In this document: piece by piece, positions 1 through 6,540 of the stretch
Layout: every line of letters begins with the position of its first letter
Position numbering within the stretch: position 1 is the first letter of the stretch
Assembly (NCBI GenBank): GCA_934511335.1
Contig: CAKSWL010000050.1
Coordinates: forward strand, 1 to 11,422
Length of the DNA: 11,422 nucleotides
Reading direction: 5' to 3'
Source: an uncultured Cloacibacillus sp.
GTDB taxonomy: Bacteria > Synergistota > Synergistia > Synergistales > Synergistaceae
Position numbers and translations under genes: made by a program
The notes under the pieces: generated by a model
Seen by the model: only the letters and a program-made list of their open reading frames with translations
What the model was told of the DNA's origin: nothing
The model's database searches: none

Positions 1-140
1 ATAATACATCGCTTTATATTGTTTGAAAAATGATATTTATGGCTATATATTATCGATTATTTCGATATTTAGATATTATAATTATCTAACTTTTTACGAT
101 TTTTTTATTAGACAATCAACTTAAATAATATTTAATCGAT
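1..140. other. AT-rich segment with inverted repeats
   Basis: No gene is visible. The segment is strongly AT-rich compared with the GC-rich genes to the right. It contains two perfect inverted repeats: TATCGA/TCGATA (51-56 and 62-67, 5-base loop) and TTAGATA/TATCTAA (69-75 and 83-89, 7-base loop). Neither is followed by a T-run expected of a terminator. Short dyads are easy to get by chance in such AT-rich DNA, so a role as binding site or as decayed mobile DNA is only a guess. Confidence 0.4.
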
Positions 141-168
141 GGTAAAAGAGGGCTCACACCCTTTTACC
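141..168. repeat. Imperfect inverted repeat, possible hairpin
   Basis: GGTAAAAG-a-GGG (141-152) pairs with CCCTTTTACC (159-168) across a six-base loop. This gives a stem of about 11 pairs with one bulged A at 149. No T-run follows at once on the plus strand, and the next T-rich stretch starts about 15 bases later. It may be an old terminator of a gene left of the window, or part of the decayed insertion-sequence region that follows. Confidence 0.4.
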
Positions 169-199
169 AATCATCCGCTTTATAGTTTTTTATACTTAA

Positions 200-488
200 T
201 TAACTTTACAAAGGCATTACAATAATCTAAGCTATCGCCATGACATGCTATTCGAAAGATTTACGAGAATGCGCTATAAAATACCTGCTCGGCAAGCACA
301 CTCCGGCCTCCGAACACAGAGTAATATTCTTCCCGCCATATTCTCCGGAACTGAACCCGACAGAGCTTTTCCGCCCTGTCCTAAAGAAGCGCTTGCAGAG
401 TGCCATAATCTGCATGAAGTCGCTTGATGAGGCTATCATATTCTGTTTATAAGTTGATTTAACATATTATGCCTTTTGTCTTTTTTAA
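200..488 (+). mobile_element. Internally deleted IS630-type element
   Basis: The element is defined by the transposase remnant at 240-452 and a short imperfect inverted repeat around it. ACAAAGGCATTA (208-219) matches the reverse complement of ATTATGCCTTTTGT (466-479) with one inserted base and one mismatch, and TTAA lies outside each copy. IS630/Tc1 elements normally carry short terminal inverted repeats and insert at TA. At about 290 bp this is far shorter than a complete element (about 1.1 kb), so it resembles a MITE-like deletion derivative. The exact ends are uncertain. Confidence 0.5.
240..452 (+). pseudogene. IS630-type transposase, N- and C-terminal ends joined
   Basis: This 70-codon frame begins with a segment typical of IS630-family transposase N-termini (TCYSKDLRECAIKYL, ahead of the helix-turn-helix). 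After about 20 residues it jumps to the C-terminal catalytic block FFPPYSPELNPTELF, where the Glu of NPTE matches the third acidic residue of the DDE triad. Family members are usually about 300 residues or more, so most of the DNA-binding domain and the first two catalytic Asp residues are missing. The join keeps the reading frame open but cannot encode an active enzyme. I saw no second copy in the window. Confidence 0.8.
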
Positions 489-518
489 CTTGTTTGTCAA
501 TTATCGAAATTATGTGAA

Positions 519-548
519 TTAACTCTCAAAATACATATTTGATATAAT
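519..548 (+). promoter_or_regulatory. Sigma-70-type promoter of the cupin gene
   Basis: TTAACT (519-524, four of six consensus -35 positions) is followed after 18 bases by a perfect TATAAT (543-548). Transcription would start near 555, and AAGGGGG (559-565) lies ten bases before the TTG start at 576, giving a very short leader. Confidence 0.65.
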
Positions 549-575
549 GGCGCTATACAAAGGGGGCGATCGTCG

Positions 576-908
576 TTGGAAATCGAAGGAGTACCTTATC
601 AGATCGTAGACTGGAACAAGATAGAGGCCGAGCCTCACAAAGGCGCGAGCGGCGAGGCCAAATGGCGGACCTTTGAAAAGGGCAACGTCCGCGCGCGCCT
701 CGTGGAATACGGGCCCGGCTACCTCGCCGACCACTGGTGTCCGCGCGGCCATGTGCTCTTTGTGCTGGAGGGCTCCGTCGTCTCGGAGCTGGAGGACGGC
801 ACGAAAGAAGAGCTCACCCCCGGGATGGGCTATGTCGCCGCGGACGACGAAAAAAATCGTCACCGCTCCTTCTCGCCAAACGGCGTAAAGCTGTTCATCG
901 TAGACTAA
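576..908 (+). CDS. Small cupin-fold protein with DHWC motif
   Basis: This 110-residue protein resembles the small single-domain family that databases call DHCW motif cupin fold protein. The signature here reads A-D-H-W-C at residues 51-55, followed by RGHVLFVLEG with His59, the usual metal-facing strand of a cupin, and a C-terminal strand ending KLFIVD. Length fits the family, and there is no signal peptide or membrane segment, so it is probably cytoplasmic. The start is TTG at 576, chosen because AAGGGGG (559-565) is well placed and the family begins MEI. It stands alone between the IS630 remnant and the convergent helicase unit. The substrate is unknown; metal binding is inferred from the fold. 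Confidence 0.85.
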   Translation: MEIEGVPYQIVDWNKIEAEPHKGASGEAKWRTFEKGNVRARLVEYGPGYLADHWCPRGHVLFVLEGSVVSELEDGTKEELTPGMGYVAADDEKNRHRSFSPNGVKLFIVD

Positions 909-913
909 GCGAA

Positions 914-937
914 GGAGGGCGGCCGAAGCCGCCCTCC
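914..937. terminator. Shared hairpin between convergent genes
   Basis: GGAGGGCGGC (914-923) and GCCGCCCTCC (928-937) form a perfect ten-pair stem capped by a CGAA tetraloop. It lies five bases after the cupin stop and directly abuts the helicase stop codon (938-940), so it can serve both strands. No strong T-run follows on either side. The stem is GC-rich and stable, so termination or transcript-end protection is likely. Confidence 0.75.
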
Positions 938-2515
938 CTAACTTTCATCTTCCAGATTTTCTTCCGTTACCTTTATCTGCCGGATCTTGTCCTCGAATCC
1001 GAAGACCGAGGCGTCTATTTTATTTACCGCGATATCTATCTGCTCCATGTTGGAGAAACGGTATTCCTCCGGCAGGCGGTTCGCGAAGCGTTTGATCTTC
1101 AGCAGCGCCTGAAGATAATTCCGCTCCGTCTTTCTCAGCAGGGCGGCGCACTCTATCGCGTCCGGCATCTCATATTTCGCGAAGAGGCGCGCGATGGCGA
1201 TGTTCACCTCGCGCTCCATCTCGTCGCTCCACAAATCGCCGAGTATTTTACGGACGCGCTTCCGCTCGTTCTGGTCTTTGATTTGGGCCAGCATCTGCGT
1301 TATCTCGCGCAGCGCCTCCTCGACCTCTTTCGTCACAGAACGGACGTCCCTGCGCGGCATCGAGCATTCTGCGATCATCCGGGCCTCCGTCTCGACCGTT
1401 ATCTCCTTCTTAAGCAGCCTGCCTATCGCGGGAAGCAGCTTTATCTTCGCCTCCTCGCGCGGCTTGCCGAGCGTTTCCAGATAGAGTATCGCCGTGTCAT
1501 AATCAAAGTTTTCACACTTGCTGCGCGGGATGTAAGAGACATAGCCGGTGTCGAAATATCCCTTGCGTCCAGCGCGGCCCGCCATCTGCATAAACTCGTT
1601 CTTGGTCAGCGGCCCGTCGATGAACTTCGCCATCTGCCCGAAGACGACCGTCTCCGCCGGCAGATTTACCCCTAGAGAGAGGGCGTCAGTTCCCGCGACG
1701 ACGTCGATTATCCGCTCGCGGAAGGCCATCTCCACCAGCAGCTTTTCCTTGGGCAGCATGGAGCCGAAGTACATGCCGACGCCGCGCAGCATCGTATCCG
1801 GAACCTTTTCGACCTCCAGGATCTGCGACATCTCGCGCAGACGGGCGCGCTTCTCACGGTCCACCTTGCGGCGGGTCTTGGCGATCTGCGCCGCAATCCA
1901 TTCGACGCCCTTTTTGGAAAAGGCGAAGACGAGCGCGTCGCGTATCTGGCCAAAACGCAGCCCGCGCTGTTTGTAGACAAGCTTCGTCACGCGCTGTTCC
2001 GTCTCGAAGAGGGCAAAGTCGCGCCGCGCCATCTCCTCTAGATAGGCCCGCACCTTGTCGGGGTTGCCGAAGGTGGCGGACATCACGAGGATGCCGCTCT
2101 CCTCCGCGGTTCGGCGCAGGCCGTCTATATAGGCGCGCGCCCGCTCCGGGTCGTTGAAGATAAAATGAAACTCGTCGACGATGACCTTTTGCCCGGGAAT
2201 GTGGGCATACTTGAGGGTATATATCTCCTGCGTGCAGCAGAGCACCTCCGCGCCCGCGTTTTTCTTGAAATCGCCGGTCTCCAGCCCGACATCGAATCCC
2301 ATCGACTTGAGCTCGAGATAACGTTCGTTTGAGAGGGCCTTTATCGGCGCGGTAAAAATCACGCGCCCTTCGGGCATTTGAGGCGTGCCGCCGCGGCTCA
2401 TGAGCCCTGCCCAGATGTAGGCGACCCACGTCTTGCCGCTGCCGGTCGGAGCGGAGAGGATCGCGTTCTTCCCCACTATGCTGTCAAGCGCTTTTTCCTG
2501 CCATTTATAGAGCAT
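938..2515 (-). CDS. Ski2-like superfamily II DEAD/DEAH helicase
   Basis: This 525-residue protein is an ATP-dependent RNA or DNA helicase. Motif I is APTGSGKT (22-29), motif II is DEFH (114-117), motif III is SAT (146-148), motif V is in GTDALSLGVNLP (about 275-286), and motif VI is QMAGRAGR (310-317). The GVNLP and QMAGRAGR forms point to the Ski2/Mtr4/Hel308 group. Ski2-like enzymes usually have a HHAG-type motif IV; here the place is taken by MYFGSMLP (about 248-255). Residues after about 330 are mostly helical and charged with no recognised domain. The ATG at 2515 lies one base after the stop of the acetyltransferase gene, so the two are probably translationally coupled. An RNA-processing role is inferred from the family. 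Confidence 0.85.
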   Translation of the reverse strand: MLYKWQEKALDSIVGKNAILSAPTGSGKTWVAYIWAGLMSRGGTPQMPEGRVIFTAPIKALSNERYLELKSMGFDVGLETGDFKKNAGAEVLCCTQEIYTLKYAHIPGQKVIVDEFHFIFNDPERARAYIDGLRRTAEESGILVMSATFGNPDKVRAYLEEMARRDFALFETEQRVTKLVYKQRGLRFGQIRDALVFAFSKKGVEWIAAQIAKTRRKVDREKRARLREMSQILEVEKVPDTMLRGVGMYFGSMLPKEKLLVEMAFRERIIDVVAGTDALSLGVNLPAETVVFGQMAKFIDGPLTKNEFMQMAGRAGRKGYFDTGYVSYIPRSKCENFDYDTAILYLETLGKPREEAKIKLLPAIGRLLKKEITVETEARMIAECSMPRRDVRSVTKEVEEALREITQMLAQIKDQNERKRVRKILGDLWSDEMEREVNIAIARLFAKYEMPDAIECAALLRKTERNYLQALLKIKRFANRLPEEYRFSNMEQIDIAVNKIDASVFGFEDKIRQIKVTEENLEDES

Positions 2516-2516
2516 A

Positions 2517-2987
2517 TTATAGTCTAATGCGCATCACGGGAAGGAGGCGCTCAGGCATCCCTTCCGTCCGCTCTTCTCCTATCCTCTCCGCTCCCATGTG
2601 CCGGTAAAACCCCTCGGCGTTCGGGTCGGATAGGATGTAAAGTTCGTCTGCCCCCATCGTTTCGGCCATCTCACAGGCGTGAAGGAAAAGCTTTCCCCCA
2701 AGCCCGGTGCCGATCTCCTCGGGAAGCACCCACAGGTGTTCAAGCCATAGTTTTCCCTCTTTTTCTTCCAGCGCGTAAAAGCCGACCTTTTCATCCGTCT
2801 CTTCGTGCTCTATGAGATAAGAGGGGTTGTTCTCAATGAAATCCTGCTCGATGTTGAGCATATCTCGGAATATGTTCATCACATCCACAGGATAATCCCA
2901 GTAAGACTTGGACCTCCAGGCAATGTCTGTGAGCTCCTCCGCCTCTTCTGGCTTGGCCGGACGTATTCGAACGTCGTCATCGTACAT
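2517..2987 (-). CDS. GNAT-family N-acetyltransferase
   Basis: This 156-residue protein has GNAT-fold features: N-terminal IRPAKPEEAEEL, a central strand LWLEHLWVLPEEIGTGLGGK (about 80-99) whose IGTGLGG matches the acetyl-CoA pyrophosphate loop, and a C-terminal GFYRHMGAERIGE typical of motif B. Proteins of this type move an acetyl group from acetyl-CoA to an amine; the acceptor cannot be read from sequence. The ATG at 2987 has GGGGGAG about 12 bases upstream, a somewhat long spacing. It is the first gene of a two-gene unit with the helicase. That pairing may mean the acetyltransferase acts on ribosomal or RNA-related targets, but this is speculative. Confidence 0.82.
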   Translation of the reverse strand: MYDDDVRIRPAKPEEAEELTDIAWRSKSYWDYPVDVMNIFRDMLNIEQDFIENNPSYLIEHEETDEKVGFYALEEKEGKLWLEHLWVLPEEIGTGLGGKLFLHACEMAETMGADELYILSDPNAEGFYRHMGAERIGEERTEGMPERLLPVMRIRL

Positions 2988-3023
2988 CTATCTATCGTTC
3001 TCCCCCTATATTAAGATCTGCGA

Positions 3024-3036
3024 GGTACATTGTACC
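3024..3036. promoter_or_regulatory. Palindrome upstream of the GNAT-helicase unit
   Basis: GGTACA-t-TGTACC is a perfect 13-base palindrome, 37 bases before the acetyltransferase start on the minus strand. It overlaps the region where a minus-strand promoter is expected (TACAAT reads within it). It is a candidate operator for a dimeric regulator. No clear -35/-10 pair could be fixed. Confidence 0.4.
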
Positions 3037-3262
3037 ACAACACAGATAAATAGGGGCAGCGCGCTTTTGCGCCGTCCCGGGCAAAGGCATCAGGAAAGGT
3101 CAAATTTGCCCTGCCGGCAAAGGATAGGCACAAGCCGCTCTGAGGTCCCCCCTTGTCCCTCCCTTTAAGCGGCGGTCATGTATTTCATAGTAGTCCGCCG
3201 TCTTTTGTTTATTGTGAAAAGCATATCCTCTCATTGAAAATCATAGAAACGGCGGGCGGCGT
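3037..3262. other. Gene-free spacer
   Basis: No open frame with a ribosome binding site or recognisable protein was found on either strand. The only structure noted is CGGCGG (3170-3175) facing CCGCCG (3195-3200) across a 19-base loop, followed on the plus strand by TCTTTTGTTT. That is a weak terminator-like hairpin with no obvious plus-strand gene before it. Confidence 0.5.
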
Positions 3263-3317
3263 GGCAAAAAGCAGCTCCCCCATCCGACGTACGGGCGCGG
3301 GGAAGCTGCTTTTTGCC
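3263..3317 (-). terminator. Strong terminator hairpin after the M20 hydrolase gene
   Basis: GGCAAAAAGCAGCT (3263-3276) pairs perfectly with AGCTGCTTTTTGCC (3304-3317). The stem is extended by CCCC (3277-3280) against GGGG (3299-3302), with one bulged A at 3303 and an 18-base loop. It begins 45 bases beyond the M20 stop codon. On the minus strand the T-run lies inside the 3' arm, and on the plus strand TTATTTTT follows, so it may act in both directions. Confidence 0.75.
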
Positions 3318-3361
3318 GGTTATTTTTCTGTTTGAGGCGGGCACAGGCGGCGGTTTTCGCG

Positions 3362-4969
3362 TCAGGCGTTACGGCGCGACAGCTCCCGGACCGCGGTTTT
3401 GAGCAGCTCCGGCAGGACGTCGAGCGAGTAGGCCAGATGCAGCCGCTCCTCTTTTTTATGCGGCGACTGACCGCTCGGCCCAAGGTTTATCACCGGAATG
3501 CCGAGCCCCTGCATCTCTTTGAGCGGAATATTGTAGATGACGCCCCAGCCGGGCATATTTTCGCTGAACGCCCGCACGTCGTCGTCGGAGAGTTTCGCCC
3601 CCACATAGCTGAGGTCGCAGAGCCCCGCGAAGAGCTCCGCTTCCGTCATTTTCAAACCATATTTTGCGGCGCACTCAGCCTCGACGGCGCGCGCCGCCTC
3701 AACGGCGGCCCGGTCGCGCGGGTCCTCCGTAAGGTCGGTGCGGACGGGCAGCCACGGCGGCAGGAAGAAGCAGACGATATAGGGCCCCTCCACGCCGGAG
3801 CGGTCGGCGATGAAGTCCACGCATTTTATCCCGCGCGCGCGCATATCGCCGGGCGGCAGCGTTTCAACGCAGCGGCGCAGCTCTTCGTCAAAGGATGCCC
3901 CCTGGCGCGCGCGCGCCAGCTCTTTGAGCTCTTCGAGCGTATAGACCGCCGGCTCCGCGGGCTCAAACGCCGCCCCTTCGTAGCCCAGCGCAAGAAGCGC
4001 GCGGTAGGAGGCGGTGAGCTGCTCCGCGCTTTGGCGCAGCGCGTAGGCCGCGATGCCGCGCATCTGCTCCATTACGAGGGCCGGGGTGTTGTTCGTCGTG
4101 AAACAGTTAAAGTAGGCATAGGCTTTGTCGGGAACGGTGACGCTGTAGAAATCGCGCAGCGCCCTCATGTCCAGGCAGATCCACGAGGGCTGGCAGACGC
4201 CGTGCAGCGGGTCCGCAAGGTAGGGATTGCCCTCCGCGTATGAGACGATCCGCGAGGCGGCAAGCAGAGCGGAAAAGCCGTTGTAGCAGTTGCCGACATG
4301 GGCGTCGCGCCCGCGGATGTAGAAGCCGGGCATCAGTTTGCCGAGCGTGCCGAGAAAGATCATCGGCCCCACAAGGCCGGATTTTCCCGCCTCTCCCGGC
4401 TCAGTGTTCAGCGCTGCGAGAAAGTCGAGCCCCTCCGCCTGCATTTCCGCGATGACGGGCAGGACGCCCCGCATCCCGGCGGAGGAGTTTTCCTCATCCC
4501 CCACCAGCGCCATCACAAGGTTGACGTCGAAGAGGCCGCGGTCGTTCGCGAATTCCTCGATGAGCGCCGTCTCGATCGCAGCGCCGCATTTCATGTCCAT
4601 CACGCCGCGCCCGTAGAGGGTGTCGGCGTCGGCGCCGAAGATTTCCGCGAGCCGGTCCGTGTCGAAGGCATATTCGGCGATGTCGCCGTAGCACTTTGTA
4701 TCGACGACGTCGTAGTGGCCGATGAGCAGCACCGTGCGCGCCGTCTTCGCGGCGGCGTCGACGCGGGCGACCAGCGATTTCAGTTCATAAAGGGAGCCTT
4801 CGAGCGGCGTAAGGACGAGCCTGAGGTGACGGGGATTTTCTTTAAAATGGGGAAGTCCTGCGAGCCTTTCAAAGAGCCGTTCGCCGGGGGCGCTCTCTTC
4901 GGCGCTCTCCGTCACGCTCGGTATCGCGACGAGCTCTTTGATCATCGATAATAGGGATTCTCTGTCCAC
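3362..4969 (-). CDS. RocB-like M20-family zinc metallohydrolase
   Basis: This 535-residue protein belongs to the M20 peptidase/amidohydrolase clan and resembles RocB, the arginine-utilisation protein of Bacillus, in length and layout. The two-zinc site is readable: His85 and Asp87 (GHYDVVD), Asp125 (GRGVMDMKCG), Glu159-Glu160 (VGDEENSSAG), Glu190 (LNTEPGE) and a C-terminal His near 504 in GPSGQSPHK. No signal peptide is visible, so it should be cytoplasmic. Family members cleave peptide, acyl or carbamoyl C-N bonds; the substrate here is unknown. The GTG start at 4969 is supported by AGGAGG (4978-4983) eight bases upstream. It is a single-gene unit. No arginine-catabolism gene lies beside it, so a roc function is not supported by context. 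Confidence 0.82.
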   Translation of the reverse strand: MDRESLLSMIKELVAIPSVTESAEESAPGERLFERLAGLPHFKENPRHLRLVLTPLEGSLYELKSLVARVDAAAKTARTVLLIGHYDVVDTKCYGDIAEYAFDTDRLAEIFGADADTLYGRGVMDMKCGAAIETALIEEFANDRGLFDVNLVMALVGDEENSSAGMRGVLPVIAEMQAEGLDFLAALNTEPGEAGKSGLVGPMIFLGTLGKLMPGFYIRGRDAHVGNCYNGFSALLAASRIVSYAEGNPYLADPLHGVCQPSWICLDMRALRDFYSVTVPDKAYAYFNCFTTNNTPALVMEQMRGIAAYALRQSAEQLTASYRALLALGYEGAAFEPAEPAVYTLEELKELARARQGASFDEELRRCVETLPPGDMRARGIKCVDFIADRSGVEGPYIVCFFLPPWLPVRTDLTEDPRDRAAVEAARAVEAECAAKYGLKMTEAELFAGLCDLSYVGAKLSDDDVRAFSENMPGWGVIYNIPLKEMQGLGIPVINLGPSGQSPHKKEERLHLAYSLDVLPELLKTAVRELSRRNA

Positions 4970-5078
4970 AGCTACCGCCTCCTATCTTTCTTAAATGATA
5001 TCACAACAATATGTTCGTGGCGGCGCGGGGACGATCTTTCATGCGCTTGCCCTGCGGTCCCGCCGTAAAATTTATCTC

Positions 5079-5106
5079 TTGACATTCCCTCCGGCGGCTG
5101 TAAAAC
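5079..5106 (+). promoter_or_regulatory. Promoter of the CoA-transferase/AmmeMemoRadiSam run
   Basis: A perfect TTGACA (5079-5084) is followed after 16 bases by TAAAAC (5101-5106, four of six -10 positions). It lies just before the first gene of the plus-strand run, giving a leader of roughly 28 bases with GAGAGG upstream of the ATG at 5140. No other good promoter was seen before the downstream genes. Confidence 0.6.
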
Positions 5107-5139
5107 TTATCGAAGAACCTTTGAGAGGATGTTTATCAA

Positions 5140-5847
5140 ATGGCCAAACCATTTATCAAGCCCGTCATCTCCGCCTCCGCGGCGGCGGCTTTCGCCGCGC
5201 CGGGTGGGTCGCTGATGGTTGGCGGATTCAATTACGGTGGAGCGCCATATACGATCATCGAGGCGCTCTGCCGCAGCGGCGTTAAAGATATCGACCTCAT
5301 CTGCGTCGACACCAGCTATTTCCAGACCAAGGTCCCAGGCCCCGTCGGCGTGGCGCAGCTTGTGACGAACGGGCAGCTCCGTTCTCTCGTCGCCTCGCAT
5401 ATAGGCCTCAATAAACGGACGCAGGAGCTTTACACGAATGGAGAATTGAAGATCGAGCTCATCCCCATGGGCACTTTCGTCGAGCGCATCCGCGCGGGCG
5501 GCGCGGGGCTCGGCGGGATTTTGACGCCCACCGGCGTGGACACGGTATATGAAGAGGGACGCGAGACCATCGAGCTAGACGGACGGCGCTATATCATCGA
5601 ACGCCCCTTGAGGGCGGATACCGCCTTCATCCGCGCCTATAAGGCCGACGCGGCGGGAAATCTCATCTATTACGGAACGAACCGAAATTTCAATCCGACG
5701 ATGGCGACCGCCGCGGCGAAGGTCGTGGCTGAGGTGGACGAGGTGGTGCCGGTAGGCGGGATAGACCCCAACGACGTCGTAACGCCGGGGATTTTCATCG
5801 ACGCGCTGGTGCTGAAGGAGGACGGCGAATATGCTTCCAGAACTTAG
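5140..5847 (+). CDS. CoA-transferase subunit A
   Basis: This 235-residue protein is the alpha subunit of a family I (3-oxoacid/acetate-acetoacetate type) CoA-transferase. The N-terminus contains GGSLMVGGFNYGG (about 22-34), the expected glycine-rich motif, and the middle contains AGGAGLGGILTPTGVDT (about 120-136), close to the signature of AtoD/ScoA subunits. With subunit B it moves CoA between a short-chain acyl-CoA and a carboxylate such as acetate. The substrate pair cannot be fixed from sequence; a butyrate or 3-oxoacid role in fermentation is likely. The ATG at 5140 has GAGAGG about 11 bases upstream. The stop overlaps subunit B by 17 bases, which suggests coupled translation for equal stoichiometry. 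Confidence 0.88.
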   Translation: MAKPFIKPVISASAAAAFAAPGGSLMVGGFNYGGAPYTIIEALCRSGVKDIDLICVDTSYFQTKVPGPVGVAQLVTNGQLRSLVASHIGLNKRTQELYTNGELKIELIPMGTFVERIRAGGAGLGGILTPTGVDTVYEEGRETIELDGRRYIIERPLRADTAFIRAYKADAAGNLIYYGTNRNFNPTMATAAAKVVAEVDEVVPVGGIDPNDVVTPGIFIDALVLKEDGEYASRT

Positions 5848-6499
5848 TGAAAAGGAGGCGCGCACACGCATCGCGCGCCGGATCGCGGCGGAGCTTGAGG
5901 ACGGCGCGCTCGTCAATCTCGGCATCGGCATCCCTCAGCTCGTGCCGGACTATGTGCCGGAGAATGTGCGGCTCATTTTGCAGACGGAAAACGGCGTGAT
6001 CAACGCCGGCGCAAGCGCCGACAAGCACGACCTGCGCATCATCGACGCGGGCGGCACGCCGGTATCGGTGCTGCCCGGCGGCGCGCTGATCTCCTCAGAG
6101 CTCAGTTTCGCGATCATGCGCGGCGGCCATATCGACGTCACCATTCTCGGAGCGCTCGAGGTCGACCGCGAGGGAAGCCTTGCGAACTGGATGATCCCCC
6201 AGGTGCGCGTACCAGGCATGGGCGGCGCGATGGACATCGTTACGGGGGCGAAAAAGGTCTACGCCGCGACGCGGCATTTCGACAAAGAGGGGCGCAGCAA
6301 GCTCGTGCAGAAGTGCTCGCTGCCGACGACGGGGCGCGGCGTGGTGGACGTGATCGTCACCGAATACTGCGTGGTGCGGAACATTTACGGCCGCATGGTG
6401 ATGACCGAGATCGCCTGCGACACAAGCCTCCAGACGCTGCTTGACCGCACGGAGATGCAGATCGACATCAGCTCGGGACTCAAACGAAGCTCTTTTTAA
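5831..6499 (+). CDS. CoA-transferase subunit B
   Basis: This 222-residue protein is the beta subunit, which carries the catalytic glutamate of family I CoA-transferases. The motif is TENGVINAG, with Glu53 expected to form the glutamyl-CoA thioester; many relatives have Ser before this Glu where Thr occurs here. Other family blocks are LVNLGIGIPQLV (28-39), LPGGALISSELSFAIMRGGH and GAMDIVTGAKKV. The start at 5831 has AAGGAGG (5815-5821) nine bases upstream, inside the subunit A gene. The next gene follows after 41 bases without a terminator, so the transferase pair probably shares a transcript with the AmmeMemoRadiSam genes. Confidence 0.9.
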   Translation: MLPELSEKEARTRIARRIAAELEDGALVNLGIGIPQLVPDYVPENVRLILQTENGVINAGASADKHDLRIIDAGGTPVSVLPGGALISSELSFAIMRGGHIDVTILGALEVDREGSLANWMIPQVRVPGMGGAMDIVTGAKKVYAATRHFDKEGRSKLVQKCSLPTTGRGVVDVIVTEYCVVRNIYGRMVMTEIACDTSLQTLLDRTEMQIDISSGLKRSSF

Positions 6500-6540
6500 A
6501 TCACAGGATAACGTAGTTTCAGAGGATTGGAGGAATCAAA

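Noticed and set aside
737..1675. Long plus-strand frame of 312 codons
   Set aside because: It runs across the end of the cupin gene and opposite the helicase gene. Its translation is Arg/Leu-rich with no family motif, typical of an antisense shadow in GC-rich DNA.
3332..4951. Long plus-strand frames opposite the M20 hydrolase gene
   Set aside because: They are mirror frames of a gene with a full zinc site and a good ribosome binding site; no motif or start signal supports them.
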